From: Clostridia bacterium
GTDB taxonomy: Bacteria > Bacillota_A > Clostridia > Monoglobales > Monoglobaceae
DNA: 22,601 bases
Assembly: GCA_017436135.1 (NCBI GenBank)
Contig: JAFSDQ010000010.1
Coordinates: 1 to 22,601, forward strand
Direction: 5' to 3'
Under the pieces are notes generated by a model that was given only the letters and a program-made list of their open reading frames with translations, made no database searches and was not told where the DNA came from. Positions 7,145 through 14,159 of the stretch are shown piece by piece. Numbering within the stretch: the first letter of the stretch is position 1; every line of letters begins with the position of its first letter. The position numbers and the translations under genes are program-made.

Positions 7145-7177
7145 AAACAGCTGTAATAAAGCTACAGCTGTTTTCTT
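7145..7177. terminator. Hairpin terminator of tcdA (both strands possible)
   Basis: An 11-bp perfect stem (AAACAGCTGTA, 7145-7155, with TACAGCTGTTT, 7163-7173) and a 7-nt loop, just beyond the tcdA stop at 7178. The T-tail is strong on plus (TTTTCTTTTATTTTATT) and weak on minus (TTTC), so it may also stop plus-strand transcripts leaving the hairpin element. Confidence 0.7.
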
Positions 7178-7882
7178 TTATTTTATTAAATCCTTTATTA
7201 CTTCTCCTGCAATTATCAGCCCCGCTACAGAGGGGACAAAGGCACAGCTCCCGGGGGTTTGCCGTCTGCCGTCCTCTGATATATTCTCTCCCGGCACAAT
7301 AGGCTTTTCCTTGGAATAGACAACCTTAAGCTTGTCTATTCCTCTTTTTTTAAGCTCGTACCTCATTACCTTGGCAAGGGGGCAAACCGAGGTCTGGTAA
7401 ATGTCTGCCACCTCAAATGCGGCAGGGTCAAGCTTATTTCCTGCCCCCATAGAGCTTATAACAGGAACATTTGCAGCTTTGCCCCGAACAACCAAATCAA
7501 GCTTTGCCGTAACTGTATCTACAGCATCTACTATATAATCATAACTGCCAAAGTCAAACTCTTCTGCCTCTTCGGGCATATAAAAGGTTTTGTAGGTGTT
7601 AACACGGGCATTGGGGTTTATTTCCATAATTCTTTCCTTTGCAACGTCTACCTTGTAGCACCCGATTGTGGCATTGGTTGCTATTATTTGCCGGTTAAGA
7701 TTGCTGACACAAACCTTGTCGTTATCAATTAAATCAAGGCATCCGACTCCGCTTCTGGCAAGAGCCTCCACCGTATAGCCTCCCACTCCTCCTATACCAA
7801 ACACAGCTACCCTGGCGGAAGCCAGCTTTTCCATGGCTTCTTTTCCCAGCAACAGCTCTGTTCTTGAAAACCGATTATCCAT
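7178..7882 (-). CDS. tcdA: tRNA threonylcarbamoyladenosine dehydratase (TcdA/CsdL)
   Basis: A 234-residue member of the ThiF/MoeB/HesA E1-like superfamily. The ATP-binding glycine loop GIGGVGGYTVEALARSG begins at residue 29, NLNRQ at 61-65 holds the adenylation residues, and DAVDT and SSMGAGNKLDP follow as in TcdA. There is no ubiquitin-like partner nor the CXXC zinc pairs of MoeB/ThiF, and the 230-270-residue length fits TcdA. The enzyme uses ATP to cyclise the t6A modification at position 37 of ANN-decoding tRNAs to ct6A. It reads left from its own promoter (7917-7945), divergent from the phosphofructokinase gene. The ribosome-binding site is weak (AGTGATGA). YgdL-like annotations of this family are synonymous. 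Confidence 0.9.
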   Translation of the reverse strand: MDNRFSRTELLLGKEAMEKLASARVAVFGIGGVGGYTVEALARSGVGCLDLIDNDKVCVSNLNRQIIATNATIGCYKVDVAKERIMEINPNARVNTYKTFYMPEEAEEFDFGSYDYIVDAVDTVTAKLDLVVRGKAANVPVISSMGAGNKLDPAAFEVADIYQTSVCPLAKVMRYELKKRGIDKLKVVYSKEKPIVPGENISEDGRRQTPGSCAFVPSVAGLIIAGEVIKDLIK

Positions 7883-7916
7883 ATATTTTCATCACTTTCT
7901 GTAGTTTATATGTACA

Positions 7917-7945
7917 AATATATCACATACAAATATTTTTGTAAA
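7917..7945 (-). promoter_or_regulatory. Promoter of tcdA
   Basis: On the minus strand TTTACA (7945-7940), a 17-nt spacer, then TATATT (7922-7917) preceded by TGa. Two 9-bp direct repeats TACAAATAT (7913-7921 and 7928-7936) lie across the -10 and spacer. Confidence 0.72.
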
Positions 7946-7979
7946 CATAATTTTGCAGATATGAGCATATAAAAGTTGG

Positions 7980-8008
7980 TGGACTTTATTTAAGTTCCGT
8001 ACTATATT
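7980..8008 (+). promoter_or_regulatory. Possible promoter of the phosphofructokinase gene
   Basis: TGGACT (7980-7985, four of six matches), a 17-nt spacer, then TATATT (8003-8008). The -35 match is only moderate and there is no TG extension, so this is tentative. The gene has no other obvious promoter after the divergent tcdA. Confidence 0.45.
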
Positions 8009-8038
8009 AAACATAAGTATATCATGGGAGGTTAAATA

Positions 8039-9259
8039 ATGAAGAAAAACGCTATTGTAGGTCAATCAGGCGGTCCGACTACTGTTATAAACTCCAGCCT
8101 TGCAGGGGTATTTAAAACAGCTGTTGAATCAGGCTGTAAAAAGGTTTTTGGAATGCTCAACGGAATTGAGGGGCTTCTTCAAGAGAGGTATACGGACATA
8201 TCAGAACACATTAAAAGCAACCTTGATATTGAGCTTTTAAAGAGAACCCCTGCATCATTTTTAGGCACTTGCAGATACAAGCTATCCAGCGAAGAAAATG
8301 ATACGAAAACCTATGAAAAAATATTTGGTATTCTGGAAAAGCTTAACATAGGTTATTTTTTCTACATAGGCGGTAATGATTCCATGGATACAATAGCAAA
8401 GCTTTCCCGCTACGGGGAAAAAATAAATTCGGATATACGCTTTATGGGAATTCCTAAAACCATAGACAACGATATTGCCCTTACCGACCACACCCCGGGG
8501 TATGGTTCCGCCGCAAAATATATTGCAACAGCAGTAAAGGAAATTATCTGCGATGCAAAAACCTATTCCACAGATTCTGTTACCATAGTTGAGATTATGG
8601 GACGAAATGCAGGCTGGCTTACAGGGGCTTCCTCTCTGTCAAGAGCAGAGGATTGTTTGGGTCCTGACCTGATATATCTCCCTGAAATCCCCTTTGACAA
8701 AGAAGATTTTCTTAACAAAGTTAAGGAGAAAAAGAAACAGCAAAAGGTGGTTACCATTGCCGTATCAGAGGGACTTAAAAACAAAGACGGAATGTATGTA
8801 TGCGAGGAAAACCGAAAGAATATTGTAAAGGACTCCTTTGGACACAAGCTTTTAGGAGGTACCGCTATGTATCTCTCGGATTATATTACAGACTGCACCG
8901 GGCTTAAATCAAGGGGTATTGTATTTTCCACTCTACAAAGATGCGCCTCGCACCTTGTTTCAAGACGGGACATAACCGAGGCATACATGGCAGGAGAAAC
9001 TGCTGTCCAGGAAGCAATAAACGGGCAAACCGGTAAAATGGTTGCTTTTCGCCGTCTTTCAAGCTATCCCTATAACATTGTAACCGAGCTTTGCGATATC
9101 GAAAAGGTTGCAAACGCCGAAAAGCTGGTTCCTCAAGCCTGGATATCAAGTGACGGAACAAATGTTACAAAGGAGTTTGAGGATTACGCAAGGCCCCTGA
9201 TAGTAGGGGAGCTGTCACCATTTATGGTAGACGGTGTACCAAGGCATTTATTTATATAA
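8039..9259 (+). CDS. pfp: 6-phosphofructokinase, PPi-dependent type
   Basis: A 406-residue cytosolic phosphofructokinase-family enzyme. The N-terminal GQSGGPTTVINSS loop, GGND at 111-114, PKTIDND at 139-145 (catalytic Asp143 region) and EIMGRNAGW with Met187-Gly188-Arg189 binding fructose-6-phosphate are all intact. The residue pair that sets phosphoryl-donor choice is Asp114 in GGND and Lys140 in PKTIDND. ATP enzymes have glycine at both positions and PPi enzymes have Asp and Lys, so this protein should use pyrophosphate (EC 2.7.1.90) and run reversibly. Length exceeds the 320-residue bacterial ATP form, as expected for the longer PPi clade. A strong GGGAGGTT site lies 7 nt before the ATG. 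It is monocistronic with its own terminator. Automatic annotation may call it simply 6-phosphofructokinase. Confidence 0.92.
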   Translation: MKKNAIVGQSGGPTTVINSSLAGVFKTAVESGCKKVFGMLNGIEGLLQERYTDISEHIKSNLDIELLKRTPASFLGTCRYKLSSEENDTKTYEKIFGILEKLNIGYFFYIGGNDSMDTIAKLSRYGEKINSDIRFMGIPKTIDNDIALTDHTPGYGSAAKYIATAVKEIICDAKTYSTDSVTIVEIMGRNAGWLTGASSLSRAEDCLGPDLIYLPEIPFDKEDFLNKVKEKKKQQKVVTIAVSEGLKNKDGMYVCEENRKNIVKDSFGHKLLGGTAMYLSDYITDCTGLKSRGIVFSTLQRCASHLVSRRDITEAYMAGETAVQEAINGQTGKMVAFRRLSSYPYNIVTELCDIEKVANAEKLVPQAWISSDGTNVTKEFEDYARPLIVGELSPFMVDGVPRHLFI

Positions 9260-9263
9260 AAGG

Positions 9264-9307
9264 AAACCGCCATCGGCTTTTTCAGATGGCGGTTTTATAT
9301 TTTTTTC
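9264..9307 (+). terminator. Intrinsic terminator of the phosphofructokinase gene
   Basis: An 11-bp stem (AAACCGCCATC, 9264-9274, with GATGGCGGTTT, 9285-9295), a 10-nt loop and a T-rich tail. Confidence 0.9.
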
Positions 9308-9331
9308 AGGCAAAATTTATTTTGACAACTG

Positions 9332-9360
9332 TTGACATTTTTTGCTTAAAGTGATATAAT
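9332..9360 (+). promoter_or_regulatory. Promoter of the riboswitch-xpt operon
   Basis: TTGACA (9332-9337), a 17-nt spacer, then TATAAT (9355-9360) preceded by TGa. A second TTGACA copy sits 10 nt upstream at 9322-9327. The start would be near 9367, about 11 nt before the riboswitch. Confidence 0.88.
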
Positions 9361-9377
9361 CACAACATAAATATATT

Positions 9378-9457
9378 GCCAATATATTTCCGCATAAACA
9401 GGTACGGAAGTTTCTACCGCAACACCGGAATTTAATTTAAAGCTTGCGACTATTGGT
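9378..9457 (+). ncRNA. Purine (guanine-class) riboswitch aptamer with an interrupted L3 loop
   Basis: P1 is GCCAATA (9378-9384) with TATTGGT (9451-9457). P2 is TTCCG (9388-9392) with CGGAA (9405-9409), closing an L2 that contains the conserved GG (9401-9402). The junction J2/3 reads GTTTCTA (9410-9416), the purine-riboswitch signature. P3 is CGCAA (9418-9422) with TTGCG (9444-9448), and J3/1 reads ACT. The cytosine at 9450 is the specificity base that selects guanine/hypoxanthine over adenine. L3 is normally 7 nt (CCGTAAA); here CCG and TAAA are separated by about 10 AT-rich nt (9428-9437). Downstream lies xpt, the classic target. Binding should favour termination at 9478-9503 and repress the operon. 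Confidence 0.88.
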
Positions 9458-9477
9458 TTTACAAAAGTTTGTTGCAG

Positions 9478-9509
9478 GCATACTTAATTTAAGTATGCTT
9501 TTTGTTTTT
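9478..9509 (+). terminator. Riboswitch-controlled terminator
   Basis: A perfect 9-bp stem (GCATACTTA, 9478-9486, with TAAGTATGC, 9490-9498), a 3-nt loop and tail TTTTTGTTTTTG, 30 nt before xpt. An antiterminator is available: GCTTGCGAC (9442-9450) pairs along all nine positions with GTTGCAGGC (9471-9479), allowing G-U pairs. Confidence 0.85.
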
Positions 9510-9538
9510 GATATACACAAACGGGGGAAGGAATTTTA

Positions 9539-10108
9539 ATGAAGGCGCTTGAAGAAAAAATTCTCAAAGAGGGACAAGTTATATCAAAGGACATACTTAA
9601 GGTGGGTTCTTTTTTAAATCAGCAGCTTGATGCACAGTTCATGCATGAAATGGGCAAGGAAATACATCGCATTTTTAAGGACTGCGGTGTTACCAAGGTT
9701 CTTACCATAGAGGCATCAGGTATTGCTATTGCTGTTGCGGCGGCTTTCTATTTTCAGGTTCCTGCCGTTTTCGCAAAAAAGAGTAAGTCAAACAATGTGG
9801 CTCACGATGTGCTTACCTCTTGCGTTAAATCCTTTACCCGAGGCATAACCTACGAAATTTGTGTCAGCAGCGAATATATATGCAAGGGGGACAAGGTCCT
9901 TATTGTAGATGATTTTCTGGCTTCCGGCAGTGCACTTTGCGGTCTTATAGAAATTGTTGAGTCTGCAGGGGCAGAGGTGGTTGGCGTTTCTGCCGCAATA
10001 GAAAAAGGCTTTCAGGGCGGAGGAGATGCCTTGAGAAAAAAGGGAGTCAAAGTTGAATCCTTGGCAATAATCGACGAAATGTCAGAGGGCTCTGTTCGCT
10101 TCCGTTAG
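9539..10108 (+). CDS. xpt: Xanthine phosphoribosyltransferase
   Basis: A 189-residue type I phosphoribosyltransferase. The PRPP-binding loop VLIVDDFLASGSA lies at residues 120-132, TIEASGIAIA at 56-65 is the pyrophosphate-binding region, and the hallmark N-terminal MKALEEKILKEG matches Xpt. It converts xanthine (and less well guanine) plus PRPP to the nucleotide in cytosolic purine salvage. The length equals Bacillus Xpt (about 190). AAGGAA precedes the ATG. It is the first gene behind the guanine riboswitch, which strongly supports the assignment. It is followed after 63 nt by a BMP-type lipoprotein and ABC transporter genes, taking the place that xanthine permease pbuX has in Bacillus. No separate promoter is seen for those genes, so one riboswitch-controlled operon is likely. 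Confidence 0.94.
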   Translation: MKALEEKILKEGQVISKDILKVGSFLNQQLDAQFMHEMGKEIHRIFKDCGVTKVLTIEASGIAIAVAAAFYFQVPAVFAKKSKSNNVAHDVLTSCVKSFTRGITYEICVSSEYICKGDKVLIVDDFLASGSALCGLIEIVESAGAEVVGVSAAIEKGFQGGGDALRKKGVKVESLAIIDEMSEGSVRFR

Positions 10109-10171
10109 TGTGATGTAAATATTATTTACATAAATTAAATTTATGCCGAAAAGGCGGGAGGTTTCTTTATT

Positions 10172-11383
10172 ATGAAGAAAATTGTTTCATTGTTAATGGT
10201 AGCTGTAATGCTTTTGTCATGCGCTGCACTTGTTGCTTGTGGCGGAACAGAAACAGCTGAAGAAACTGCAACAGAAGCAAAGGCTGTTAAAGTTGGTTTT
10301 ATTTTCCTCCACGATGAAAATTCAACCTATGACAAAAACTTTATGGATGCTGCAACTGCTGCTACAGAAGCTTTAGGTCTTACTGCAGATCAGGTAATGA
10401 TTAAGACAAACATTCCTGAATCTAACGAATGCTACGAAGCTGCAGCTGACCTTGTTGATGCAGGCTGTAACGTAATTTTTGCAGACAGCTTTGGCCACGA
10501 GGATTTCATTATTCAGGCTGCTAAAGAGTTCCCTGATGTTGTATTCTCTCACGCTACAGGAACAAAAGCTCACACAGAAAATCTTCCTAACTTCTATAAT
10601 GCATTTGCATCAATTTACGAGGGTCGTTTCCTTGTAGGTGCAGCTGCAGGTATGAAGCTTAACGAGATGATTGAAGCAGGTGAAATCACAGCTGACCAGG
10701 CAAAGATGGGTTATGTTGGTGCTTATCCTTATGCAGAGGTTAAGTCCGGTTACACATCCTTCTTCCTCGGTGCTCGTTCTATTTGCCCTTCAGTTACAAT
10801 GGATGTTAAGTTCACAAACTCCTGGTTTGACATTGCTGCAGAAAAGGAAACAGCTAATGCTTTGATAGCAGACGGTTGCGTACTTATCAGCCAGCATGCT
10901 GACTCCGAGGGTGCTCCTAAAGCTTGTGAAGAAGCAGGCGTTCCTAACGTTGCTTACAACCTTGACACTCGCGAATGGGGTCCAAACACAGCTTTGATTT
11001 CTTCAAAGATTAACTGGCAGCCTTACTTTGAACACCTTATCACTTCTGTAAGAGACGGTAAGGAAATCACACAGGATTTCTGCGGCGGTCTTAAGGAAAA
11101 CGTTGTTCAGACACTTGGTCTTAACGAGGCTGTTGCTGCAGAAGGCACAAAGGCTAAACTCGATGAGCTTGCTGAAAAGCTTATTGCAGGCGAAATCAAT
11201 GTATTTGACACAGCTACATTCACAGTTGGCGGTGCTCCCTTGACAGAATATATGGCTGACGTTGATTCTGACGAAGCTTTTACTCCTGATACACAAGTTG
11301 TTTCAGATGGATACTTCCACGAATCAGAGATGCGTTCTGCACCTTACTTCGATATTGATATCGACGGAATTACCATTAAATAA
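10172..11383 (+). CDS. BMP/PnrA-family substrate-binding lipoprotein of a nucleoside ABC transporter
   Basis: A 403-residue secreted lipoprotein. The signal peptide MKKIVSLLMVAVMLLSCAALVAC ends in lipobox LVAC with lipidated Cys23, then an acidic linker. The mature part is a type I periplasmic-binding fold of the basic membrane protein/PnrA family (PF02608): KVGFIFLHDENSTYDKNF, DAGCNVIFADSFGHEDF, GAYPYAEVKSGYTSFFLGA and TREWGPNTALISSKINWQPYFEHLI. Characterised relatives (PnrA, BmpA-type, NupN) bind purine nucleosides or related heterocycles. It lies between xpt and an ATPase plus two permeases, giving a complete importer. Codon use is markedly more optimal than in the neighbouring ATPase and permeases, consistent with the excess of binding protein usual for ABC importers. 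Ribosome-binding site GGGAGG. The substrate, guanosine or inosine, is inferred from context. Confidence 0.93.
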   Translation: MKKIVSLLMVAVMLLSCAALVACGGTETAEETATEAKAVKVGFIFLHDENSTYDKNFMDAATAATEALGLTADQVMIKTNIPESNECYEAAADLVDAGCNVIFADSFGHEDFIIQAAKEFPDVVFSHATGTKAHTENLPNFYNAFASIYEGRFLVGAAAGMKLNEMIEAGEITADQAKMGYVGAYPYAEVKSGYTSFFLGARSICPSVTMDVKFTNSWFDIAAEKETANALIADGCVLISQHADSEGAPKACEEAGVPNVAYNLDTREWGPNTALISSKINWQPYFEHLITSVRDGKEITQDFCGGLKENVVQTLGLNEAVAAEGTKAKLDELAEKLIAGEINVFDTATFTVGGAPLTEYMADVDSDEAFTPDTQVVSDGYFHESEMRSAPYFDIDIDGITIK

Positions 11384-11403
11384 GTTATGGTTTGATAAAC
11401 AAT

Positions 11404-11446
11404 CCTCATACAAGGCTTTATGCCTTGTATGAGGTGTTTTCGTTTT
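11404..11446 (+). terminator. Strong hairpin after the BMP gene (attenuating terminator or mRNA stabiliser)
   Basis: A perfect 13-bp stem (CCTCATACAAGGC, 11404-11416, with GCCTTGTATGAGG, 11422-11434) and a 5-nt loop, followed by TGTTTTCGTTTTC. The tail is interrupted, so partial read-through into the ATPase gene is likely. Confidence 0.75.
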
Positions 11447-11486
11447 CAAAAAAGCATATTTTAGTGTGTCTTTTTGAAAACGAAAA
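11437..11486 (+). promoter_or_regulatory. Second intercistronic hairpin that pairs the U-tract of the first
   Basis: TTTTCGTTTTCAAAAA (11437-11452) is a perfect 16-bp complement of TTTTTGAAAACGAAAA (11471-11486), with an 18-nt loop. Its left arm is the T-rich tail of the preceding terminator-like hairpin, so forming it could sequester the U-tract or stabilise a processed end. Confidence 0.6.
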
Positions 11487-11516
11487 TACTATATTGGCAA
11501 AACAGGAGGGGAAGCT

Positions 11517-13058
11517 ATGGCTTCAACAGCGGCAATAGAGCTAAAAAATATTACAAAAACCTTTGGCAGCGTTATTGCAAACAAGGATATTTGTATGACT
11601 GTAAACAAAGGCGAAATTTTGTCCGTCCTCGGGGAAAACGGAAGCGGAAAAACTACTCTTATGAATATGATTTCGGGTATTTATTTCCCTGACGAGGGAC
11701 AAATTTTTATCAACGGAGAAGAGGTTGTTATTAAATCTCCCAAGGACGCCTTTAATCATAAAATCGGTATGATACATCAGCACTTTAAGCTTGTTGATGT
11801 TTTTTCTGCTGCAGAGAACATTGTTCTCGGTCTTGAAAACGAAGAAAAGTTTGACATAAAGACAGCGTCAAAAAAAGTAAAAGAGATTGCTGACAAATAT
11901 GGATTTATGATTGACCCCGACAAAAAAATATACGAAATGTCGGTGTCTGAAAAACAAACTGTTGAGATAATCAGAGTTCTGTACAGAGGTGCAGACATTC
12001 TTATTCTTGACGAACCCACCGCGGTACTTACCCCCCAGGAAACGAAAAAGCTGTTTGCCGTTCTCCGCAATATGAAAGCTGATGGTAAATCAATACTTAT
12101 AATCACACATAAGCTGGGGGAGGTTCTTGAAATTTCTGACAGAGTCGCCGTGCTTCGCAAAGGCGAATATATAGGAACTGTAACTACCTCGGAAACAGAT
12201 GAAATTGCTCTTACCGAAATGATGGTGGGCAAAAAAATTGCCTTGAATATAGAAAGAAGTATGCCAAAAGACCCTCAAGAAAGACTTAAAGTAGATAAGC
12301 TTAACTGTATAAACAGAGAGGGTGTACAGCTTTTGAGCGATGTTTCCTTTACTGCATATTCGGGGGAAATCCTGGGCATTGCAGGTATTGCAGGAAGCGG
12401 ACAAAGAGAGCTTTTAGAAGCGATTGCCGGACTTCAGTATGTAAACGACGGGGAGATAACCTATTTTGACCCAAAAACGGGGGAAGCGGAGAATTTAAAG
12501 GATAAAACACCTATGGAAATCCGCGATATGGGTGTAAGGCTTTCTTTTGTTCCTGAAGACAGACTTGGTATGGGCTTGGTTGGAAATATGGACATTGTAG
12601 ACAACATGATGCTCCGAAGCTACAGAAAGGGCAAATCCGTATTTCTTGAAAGAAAGGCTCCTAAAAGTCTTGCCGAGGAAATCATAAGCCGTCTTCAGGT
12701 TGCAACCCCAAGCGCCAACACTCCTGTCAGAAAATTATCAGGAGGAAACGTACAAAAGGTTTTGGTTGGAAGAGAAATTGCCGCAGCTCCCACTGTACTT
12801 ATGGCAGCATATCCTGTAAGAGGTCTTGATATAAACTCCTCTTACACCATATATAATTTGTTAAATGAACAAAAAAGCAACGGCGTTGCTGTAATCCTGG
12901 TTGGCGAAGACCTTGACGTATTGCTTGAATTATGCGACAGAATATTGGTAATATGCGGTGGTGCAATCAGCGGAATAGTTGATGCAAGAACCACCACCAA
13001 GGAAGAAGTCGGTCTTCTTATGACAAAGACAGGAAAGGGGGACAATACAGATGAGTAA
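11517..13058 (+). CDS. Nucleoside/sugar-type ABC transporter ATP-binding protein (two ABC domains)
   Basis: A 513-residue fused double ATPase of the carbohydrate/nucleoside uptake group (NupO/RnsB-like). Domain 1 has Walker A GENGSGKTT (39-47), Q-loop Gln88, a divergent signature MSVSEKQ (141-147), Walker B ILILDEP (161-167) and H-loop His198. Domain 2 has a degenerate Walker A (GIAGSGQRE), a good signature LSGGN (407-411) and no acidic Walker B pair (MAAYPVRGLD), so it probably does not hydrolyse ATP. This asymmetry is normal in this family. It energises the two permeases at the membrane's inner face. The ATG at 11517 has AGGAGGGG upstream. It overlaps the first permease gene by 8 nt, showing tight coupling. 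Confidence 0.93.
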   Translation: MASTAAIELKNITKTFGSVIANKDICMTVNKGEILSVLGENGSGKTTLMNMISGIYFPDEGQIFINGEEVVIKSPKDAFNHKIGMIHQHFKLVDVFSAAENIVLGLENEEKFDIKTASKKVKEIADKYGFMIDPDKKIYEMSVSEKQTVEIIRVLYRGADILILDEPTAVLTPQETKKLFAVLRNMKADGKSILIITHKLGEVLEISDRVAVLRKGEYIGTVTTSETDEIALTEMMVGKKIALNIERSMPKDPQERLKVDKLNCINREGVQLLSDVSFTAYSGEILGIAGIAGSGQRELLEAIAGLQYVNDGEITYFDPKTGEAENLKDKTPMEIRDMGVRLSFVPEDRLGMGLVGNMDIVDNMMLRSYRKGKSVFLERKAPKSLAEEIISRLQVATPSANTPVRKLSGGNVQKVLVGREIAAAPTVLMAAYPVRGLDINSSYTIYNLLNEQKSNGVAVILVGEDLDVLLELCDRILVICGGAISGIVDARTTTKEEVGLLMTKTGKGDNTDE

Positions 13059-14157
13059 AAACGAAAATCATATCCGCGAGCCACGGTTTCAGATTGTAAA
13101 ACGCAGCGAGATGGTTTGGTATAAATCCTGGCTTATAAGGGTTGCCGCAATTGTGTTTGCCATGCTTATTTGCAGCGTTGTTATTATTCTTCTGACGGGT
13201 TACAACCCCTTACAGATTTTTAAAGCCATGTTTGACGGAACATTCGGTACAACAAGAAAAATTTGGAACACTATTCAAAGACTTGCTATGCTCCTTTGTA
13301 TTTCTCTCGCTGTTACGCCTGCCTTTAAGATGAAATTCTGGAACATAGGTGCAGAGGGACAAACCCTGGTAGGGGGACTTGCCGCTGCCGCTTGTATGAT
13401 TTATCTTGGAAATGTAAACGGCTATATATTGTTTCCCGTAATGTTTGTTGTATCTATTCTTGCAGGTGTTATATGGGGAATGATTCCCGCTTATTTTAAG
13501 GCAAGATTTAACACAAACGAAACCCTGTTTACCCTTATGATGAACTATATAGCAATGCAGCTTACTTCTTTCTGCATTGTATTTTGGGAAAATCCAAAGG
13601 ATTCCAATACAGTCGGTGTAATAAACAGCGGAACTATGGACGGATGGTTGCCCACAATTTTTGGTCAAAAATACTTGCTTAACATTTTGATTGTTGCTCT
13701 TATAACTATTGCAATGTATATATATCTTAAATACAGCAAGCACGGCTACGAAATATCTGTTGTAGGCGAGAGCGAAAACACTGCAAAGTATATTGGCATA
13801 AATGTTAAAAAAGTAATTCTCCGTACTATGGCTCTGTCAGGAGGTCTTTGCGGTGTGGCAGGACTTTTGCTTGTTGCAGGCACCGACCACAGCATAGCAA
13901 CGGGAACAGTTGGCGGTATGGGCTTTACAGCAATTATGGTTTCCTGGCTTGCAAAGTTTAATCCTATACTTATGACCCTTACCTCCTTCCTCATAGTCTT
14001 TTTGGAGAGAGGCGCAGGGGAGATTGCCACAGCCTTTCAGCTTAACGAAAGCGTTGCGGATATTCTGACAGGTATAATTCTGTTCTTCATAATCGGAAGT
14101 GAATTTTTTGTTCAGTACAAAATCAACAAACGCGCAAAGCATAAGGAGGAGGAATAG
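13051..14157 (+). CDS. ABC transporter permease 1 (BPD_transp_2, nucleoside type)
   Basis: A 368-residue membrane protein. A hydrophilic N terminus of about 25 residues precedes some eight to ten hydrophobic helices. KMKFWNIGAEGQTLVGGLAA is the signature region of the RbsC/BPD_transp_2 family, and YISVVGES-like ExxxYIGI (VVGESENTAKYIGINVKK) is the cytosolic coupling loop. It forms a heterodimeric channel with the next gene's product. It starts inside the 3' end of the ATPase gene and ends 2 nt before the next start codon. Relatives are YufP/NupP-type guanosine permeases and RnsC. Confidence 0.92.
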   Translation: MSKNENHIREPRFQIVKRSEMVWYKSWLIRVAAIVFAMLICSVVIILLTGYNPLQIFKAMFDGTFGTTRKIWNTIQRLAMLLCISLAVTPAFKMKFWNIGAEGQTLVGGLAAAACMIYLGNVNGYILFPVMFVVSILAGVIWGMIPAYFKARFNTNETLFTLMMNYIAMQLTSFCIVFWENPKDSNTVGVINSGTMDGWLPTIFGQKYLLNILIVALITIAMYIYLKYSKHGYEISVVGESENTAKYIGINVKKVILRTMALSGGLCGVAGLLLVAGTDHSIATGTVGGMGFTAIMVSWLAKFNPILMTLTSFLIVFLERGAGEIATAFQLNESVADILTGIILFFIIGSEFFVQYKINKRAKHKEEE

Positions 14158-14159
14158 AA

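Noticed and set aside
13210..13743. 177-codon frame antisense to permease 1
   Set aside because: A shadow of a clear membrane-protein gene, Cys/His-rich and without a start site signal.
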